Shown here piece by piece: positions 30,793 to 34,845 of a stretch of DNA of 34,845 nucleotides. A program made the translations under genes and the position numbers. The notes below the pieces were generated by a model, which had not been told where the DNA came from, did not search any database, and saw only the letters and a list, made by a program, of their open reading frames with translations. The DNA comes from a virus: IMG/VR virus record IMGVR_UViG_3300037728_000013, positions 1 to 34,845 of that record; one strand, written 5' to 3'. The stretch's first letter is position 1; each line of letters starts with the position of its first letter.

Positions 30793-32829
30793 ATGGACGT
30801 ACTTTACCCGATACCCGATCACATTCGAGAAGAGTTTAACGCCCGGAAGAACGACCCACAGGCTCTTCAACGCCCGAAAACTCCGTGGTTTCGTTTTATT
30901 TCTAACGCCCAACCTACGTCGGATGGAGAGCAAAAAGAAGCGGTAAAGATTCTTTCCGGTGGAACGTTCGATAAAGGGGAAGAGTCCCTTCGAGGTGGGC
31001 TTGGAGGACAGTACAGCTTCGAGCGTGGAGACGCGGCACGCCCGGAACCGGGTGCCGAGTCTGTTTCAATTGAGGTGAAAGGGTCAAGAATTCAAATCAC
31101 GGTAAACTGGAAGTGTTGGACGCCGAAACAGCTTGAAGAGCTTGCACCATACTTTTTGGTTCCGGGAATGAGTTGTATCATTGATTTTGGTTGGTCAACA
31201 GCGCCGGGTAGAAGCGTTCTTGACGTTGCCGACAGAAGCAAGCGGCAAGAGCTTTTCCAATCGGGACCTTCCGAGGGCCAACCTTACCGGATCAATCCGG
31301 GATCTGTGGAAAATGAAAACCTTCTTCACCCTTTTGTTCGCTACGAGAGAAGGGGGGACTCTAGATATGGTATATACGTGGGCACAATTAACAATTTCGA
31401 CGTGTCCTATAACGAACAAGGCGGGTTTGACGTTTCAACGAAGCTTCTTCACCACAATGAAGGAATGCTTCAACTTCGAATGAGAGACCAGTATAGAAGA
31501 AGAGAAGGGGTAAAGAAGGGGGACAAGAAGAAGCCTACCTTCTATGAACACGTTGTAAAAGACGGGACGTTGGACAAGCAAATTAACGAAGACTTAGATC
31601 AAGGATCTACCGGAGGCCACCTTGTCCAGTTTGGTGAAGAGACGTTTATGAGTTGGCACTACTTTGAGAAAAAAGTTTTGAACCCGTACGTAGAAAGCGT
31701 AAACAGAGAAAATCCCAAAATCAAGTTTTACCATTTTGATAGCCGAGACTCGTTTGCAAGTTGGTATCCAAATATGCTTTCCACAAACGAGAAAAAATGC
31801 ATAACAAGTGGGGACAACGGAAGTGGAAACGGACTTAAAGTTCGGGGATTCAAACAAAAGCCTTCAAAAGACCCCACATCTACAGCTACAGACGAAACGG
31901 TTCCTTCAATTCCCGGAGGCAATAAGCGGCTTGGCTACGTGTATAACATGTATATAAATGTTGGGTTCTTAAAAGACACAGCCGAGCAAAAAGAGAACAT
32001 CATGGATACCGTCGAGACCATTCTCCGGGGATGCAGCGATGCGTGTTTTAACATATGGGACTTTTCAATCGAAATTGAAGGAAACAACTTGGTTGTTGTG
32101 GACATGAACGCAAGCCCTGACGACGTAGATACCGCCATTTCGAAGGCATATGAATTTTTTCCATTCACGACCGATACGGTTGTCCAGTCGTTTTCATTTG
32201 ACTTTGATCTTCCAAAAGGGCTTATGAGCCAGATGTATATTGGAAGCCAAACCCGTGAAACCGGAAGCGAAAAAGATGGGATCTATAACAACGCCAAGGG
32301 AACCCTTCAAAAACTTTTTGGTGTAGACTTTGTTACCGACACAGTTCGTGACTTAAAAAGAGCCGCGCCAAGAGAAGAAGAACCCGAGTCCGGGGGGAAA
32401 GACTCAACCCAAGATCGAAAATCTGTTACCCCTCTTGAAAAAAACTTAAACGAGCAGTTTTCAAACGAACAAAGTTTGACGCAACAGCCAGAAGACGGGG
32501 TCCTTCGAGGATCTCTTAGAACCGGGCTTGACGGATACGTGTTTAGCGACGTTGGGGCAGAGCTTTTCAAAGAGCAGCTTCTTAAAGACCAAGATAAAAA
32601 TAGCCCAAGAAACGGAACGACCCCACTTCCGGTGAACATAAGTTTAGAGTTTGAAGGCATATCCGGCCTTCGAAGGTTCCAAACAATTACGGTTGCAAAC
32701 CTTCCCCGACCATTTGTTGACGGGGTGTATATGATTAAAAACGTAAGTCACGAAATATCTTCTGACGAGTGGAGAACAAATGTAGAGGCAAACTTTGTTG
32801 CCCCAAATCCATTTTCAAACGACAATTAA
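30793..32829 (+). CDS. Baseplate hub protein, gp27-like (678 aa)
   Basis: The N-terminal half contains a segment I know from baseplate proteins of large phages (VKGSRIQITVNWKCWTPKQL, EELAPYFLVPGMSCIIDFGW). The C-terminal domain has the pattern of hub proteins such as gp27/gpD/VgrG: PVNISLEFEGISGLRRFQTI, NLPRPFVDGVYMIKNVSHEI and DEWRTNVEANF. The stretch between (residues ~520-580) is Glu/Gln/Lys-rich and probably a flexible linker. No lysozyme motif is visible, unlike T4 gp5. It would form the centre of the baseplate where the tape measure starts. The gene has an ATG 16 bases after the LysM gene. Confidence 0.6.
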   Translation: MDVLYPIPDHIREEFNARKNDPQALQRPKTPWFRFISNAQPTSDGEQKEAVKILSGGTFDKGEESLRGGLGGQYSFERGDAARPEPGAESVSIEVKGSRIQITVNWKCWTPKQLEELAPYFLVPGMSCIIDFGWSTAPGRSVLDVADRSKRQELFQSGPSEGQPYRINPGSVENENLLHPFVRYERRGDSRYGIYVGTINNFDVSYNEQGGFDVSTKLLHHNEGMLQLRMRDQYRRREGVKKGDKKKPTFYEHVVKDGTLDKQINEDLDQGSTGGHLVQFGEETFMSWHYFEKKVLNPYVESVNRENPKIKFYHFDSRDSFASWYPNMLSTNEKKCITSGDNGSGNGLKVRGFKQKPSKDPTSTATDETVPSIPGGNKRLGYVYNMYINVGFLKDTAEQKENIMDTVETILRGCSDACFNIWDFSIEIEGNNLVVVDMNASPDDVDTAISKAYEFFPFTTDTVVQSFSFDFDLPKGLMSQMYIGSQTRETGSEKDGIYNNAKGTLQKLFGVDFVTDTVRDLKRAAPREEEPESGGKDSTQDRKSVTPLEKNLNEQFSNEQSLTQQPEDGVLRGSLRTGLDGYVFSDVGAELFKEQLLKDQDKNSPRNGTTPLPVNISLEFEGISGLRRFQTITVANLPRPFVDGVYMIKNVSHEISSDEWRTNVEANFVAPNPFSNDN

Positions 32830-32832
32830 GAA

Positions 32833-33264
32833 ATGAGCTTAAAAGAAAGATACGAAAATTCCAAGCCAAAAATATTCACCACACAGATCCGGGATTCTAC
32901 CGAGCCTGTTCCCAAAAAGGTTCAACCGTCTGAGTCTGATTACGAACGGGGGTTTATGGTCCGGTATTTTCTAAAACGGAAAAACGTAAAAGAAAGGTTG
33001 CCGTTTGAAGTTGATCGACCACAATACAAGCAGTTCCAAAAGAGGGGTTCCGGAATTTCAAGACAAATATATGAGGGGGCAAAAATCAAGTGGAGGCTTA
33101 CCGGGCCAAAAGACAAGATTGAAAACAGTCTTGGATATCCGATTGATCGAGGCGTTGAAGAAACAAACAAGCGGCTTGTCCGTTTATACAACGAACAACT
33201 CGAAGGAATAGATCAAGTATTAACAAATCCGTTACAATTTTACCGTGGCAACGAAAATCGTTGA
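32833..33264 (+). CDS. Conserved-looking hypothetical protein in the baseplate operon (143 aa)
   Basis: The sequence SDYERGFMVRYFLKRKNVKE followed by a YKQF helix and GAKIKWRLTGPKDKIENSLG and, at the end, LTNPLQFYRGNENR resembles a protein that I recall accompanying baseplate genes in other large tailed phages, with the same 'YxRGfmxRYF' and 'NPLQFYRG' ends. Its role is not known to me. The gene follows the hub by 3 bases, and its last 20 bases overlap the polymerase gene, so it is translationally linked to both. Confidence 0.65.
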   Translation: MSLKERYENSKPKIFTTQIRDSTEPVPKKVQPSESDYERGFMVRYFLKRKNVKERLPFEVDRPQYKQFQKRGSGISRQIYEGAKIKWRLTGPKDKIENSLGYPIDRGVEETNKRLVRLYNEQLEGIDQVLTNPLQFYRGNENR

Positions 33265-34570
33265 AACAGAAGAAGAGTTTAACCAAGACTTTTTTCCCTC
33301 TTGGGAAAAGGCAGACGAGCGGATTGTTTGTCCAGTCCCAAGAACGACAGAAAAGCATCCCGCACAAACAGAATATTCGTTTGTGTATGTTCGTCTTTAC
33401 CCGACCGGAAATAAGTACGTTCTATCTAAAACTCACCGAGATTGTGGGCGCGTCCCCGAGAAGTACGTCTCAAGGCTCTACGAAAGCCCTGTGTACGCTT
33501 TTGACTATAAAAGGTGTAGACACCTTTCGGGCTTCAAAAACGTAAGAGACGTAAATCTAAAGCGTTTCATAGACGGTGAAGACCTTGTTAAAGTCAAGCT
33601 AAAGCACAAACGAAAGTTCAACAAGCTTGACTTTCCTCTAGACTTTGTTCCAATTTACAAGTTAACGGATCAGCTTGCAAAGTACACGTCAAAAGCTTCA
33701 AAGGACGTGGGAAGTGAAACCTTTTCTTCTCTAGTATACCGAAACTATTTAAACACGGTTGTAGAGAACTTCCGGAAAATCGAGTCAAATGGCTTGTATG
33801 TAAATGAAAAGATGTGGAACAAAGAGCACGGAAAGCCACATCTTGTAGACGAAAATGGGCTAGCATACAGCAATTACGATATATACACGTCCACCGGAAG
33901 ACCGTCCAACGCTTTTGGAAACGTAAACTACGCGGCAATTAACAAAGAAGACGGGTCAAGAAAAAAGTACGAAAGTAGGTTCGAGGATGGAACGCTTGTA
34001 AATTTAGACTACGACGCTTTTCACCTTCGGCTTGTTGCCGAGCTTATCGGGTACGAGTTTGAAGAAAAAAGTGCTCATACGTATCTTGGAAAGAAATATT
34101 TTGACACTGAAAACCTAACAGACGAGCAGTATGAAGAAAGCAAGAAGCTAAGTTTCCGGTATCTTTACGGATCAACAGTTGAAGAGTCTTTAAAGTACGA
34201 ATTTTTTCATCGATCTGAAAAACTCAAAAAGAAGCTTTGGAAGCTGTATAAGAAACACGGCTTTATTGAGACTCCGGTATACAGAAGAAGAATACGGAAC
34301 ATTAAAAATCCATCAAAAAGTAAGGTGTTCAACTACCTTCTTCAGTCTCACGAAACGGAGGTGGCTTCGAAGTCTCTTCAAAACATGCTTTCTGTTTCCA
34401 AGAATAGAAGCGACGTATACATTAGCCTATATACATACGACAGCGTTCTTGTTGACATGAAAGAGTTTGACCGGGATCTAGTTGACAGACTTCGTTCGAA
34501 AATGGAAGTCCACAACCACCGGGCGAAAGTGTATGCTGGAAGTAATTACAACGAAATGAAGAAAATATGA
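33245..34570 (+). CDS. Family A DNA polymerase catalytic module (441 aa)
   Basis: The C-terminal half has the family A motifs in order: TSTGRPSN (215-222, the TGR motif), motif A LDYDAFHLR (254-262, Asp255), motif B KKLSFRYLYG (300-309, with Lys300, Phe304 and Tyr308 in the K-x3-F-x3-Y spacing), the SHETEVASKSLQNML helix (368-382) and motif C YTYDSVLVD (396-404, Asp399). It would make DNA from a primer using two metal ions held by Asp255 and Asp399. Unusual features: His260 replaces the usual steric-gate Glu, Ser400 replaces the Glu of HDE, and Tyr takes the place of the conserved Arg of motif B. No 5' or 3' exonuclease motifs were found in residues 1-180. The GTG start overlaps the previous gene by 20 bases. 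Confidence 0.82.
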   Translation: MATKIVETEEEFNQDFFPSWEKADERIVCPVPRTTEKHPAQTEYSFVYVRLYPTGNKYVLSKTHRDCGRVPEKYVSRLYESPVYAFDYKRCRHLSGFKNVRDVNLKRFIDGEDLVKVKLKHKRKFNKLDFPLDFVPIYKLTDQLAKYTSKASKDVGSETFSSLVYRNYLNTVVENFRKIESNGLYVNEKMWNKEHGKPHLVDENGLAYSNYDIYTSTGRPSNAFGNVNYAAINKEDGSRKKYESRFEDGTLVNLDYDAFHLRLVAELIGYEFEEKSAHTYLGKKYFDTENLTDEQYEESKKLSFRYLYGSTVEESLKYEFFHRSEKLKKKLWKLYKKHGFIETPVYRRRIRNIKNPSKSKVFNYLLQSHETEVASKSLQNMLSVSKNRSDVYISLYTYDSVLVDMKEFDRDLVDRLRSKMEVHNHRAKVYAGSNYNEMKKI

Positions 34571-34782
34571 TTGTTGTTCTCAACGTTCAGGACCCTTCTG
34601 AAATGAAAGCCCGAAAAGAGTTTTACAGAGAAATGGAAGGTGGTCTAGATCCTACGTTTTATGACGAGCCGTTTTACTATCATTCTGATACAAGCTACAA
34701 CTTAGCTTGGGTTTCAAAAACGTATCTTTATCGCAATCAACAACTCGTGGAAAACGACCCGAAGTTTAAAGACTACATTTAA
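34567..34782 (+). CDS. Small hypothetical protein after the polymerase (71 aa)
   Basis: The ATG overlaps the polymerase stop (ATGA), so it is probably co-translated. The 71 residues include a mixed, Tyr-rich sequence (FYREMEGGLDPTFYDEPFYY, NLAWVSKTYLYRNQQLVE) with no transmembrane segment or known motif. It may be an accessory of the polymerase by position only. Confidence 0.6.
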   Translation: MIVVLNVQDPSEMKARKEFYREMEGGLDPTFYDEPFYYHSDTSYNLAWVSKTYLYRNQQLVENDPKFKDYI

Positions 34783-34819
34783 CTGTGCATATTAAAAAGT
34801 TCTTTAGGCTTTGGCTACA

Positions 34820-34836
34820 TATAAACGTATAAATTA
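34820..34836 (+). promoter_or_regulatory. Promoter-like boxes at the window end
   Basis: TATAAAC (34820-34826) and TATAAATTA (34828-34836) lie 37 bases after the last stop. Both resemble the late-type boxes, so a new transcription unit probably begins just outside the window. Confidence 0.35.
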
Positions 34837-34845
34837 CATACAAAC

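Noticed and set aside
1-34845. tRNA genes, integrase, attachment sites or insertion sequences
   Set aside because: I saw no cloverleaf-like sequence, recombinase, transposase or terminal inverted repeat in the window, though short tRNAs are hard to exclude by eye.

Overview
The window looks like the neck, tail and baseplate region of a large contractile-tailed (myovirus) phage of the broad T4-like type. The gene order recalls T4: a neck-like gene, a gp14-like neck protein, a gp15-like tail terminator, tail sheath, tail tube (gp19-like), a gp26/gp51-like chaperone, a long tape measure, a gp48/54-like tube cap, a LysM baseplate protein and a gp27-like hub. No host genes, tRNAs, integrase or CRISPR were seen. 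Almost no start codon has a Shine-Dalgarno sequence; starts follow A/T-rich tracts such as 'aaaatacaATG'. That style is typical of Bacteroidota and their phages, so a Bacteroidota host is my best inference, not a proven one.

Layout. 1-3733 is on the minus strand: a zinc-ribbon protein with its own terminator, then a promoter driving a SNF2/SMARCAL1-like helicase and four small genes, the last running off the window. 3826-34845 is on the plus strand, apart from one inverted gene at 6047-6820. It encodes virion morphogenesis. AT-rich boxes of the form CTAT(A/C)TATA, plus one exact TATAAATA, precede the transcription units and resemble T4 late promoters. A family A DNA polymerase catalytic module (33245-34570) sits unexpectedly at the end of the baseplate block.

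The most unusual content is a family of at least 14 small genes, most of them packed in tandem at 17404-22612 between the tail tube and the tail chaperone. They share only a basic N-terminal leader of about 22 residues (consensus M[KR]LSxRKLxRIIREE, usually ending in L/I/M/V-x-E), followed by payloads that look unrelated. The leader ends exactly like the (L/I)-x-E sites cut by the T4-type prohead protease. I therefore propose that it is a cleavable capsid-targeting signal that loads a mixed cargo of internal proteins into the head for delivery to the host. A likely ADP-ribosyltransferase (8810-9544) with a short leader of another type ending LRE|A would be the counterpart of T4 Alt.

Other notable points are a probable -1 ribosomal frameshift in a 9-T run that extends the chaperone just before the tape measure gene, two paralogous sheath genes, in-frame fusions of upstream domains to leader genes, a leader gene broken by a perfect 14-bp tandem duplication with a second 14-bp duplication just after it, and a tube-cap protein with a very long acidic repetitive arm.
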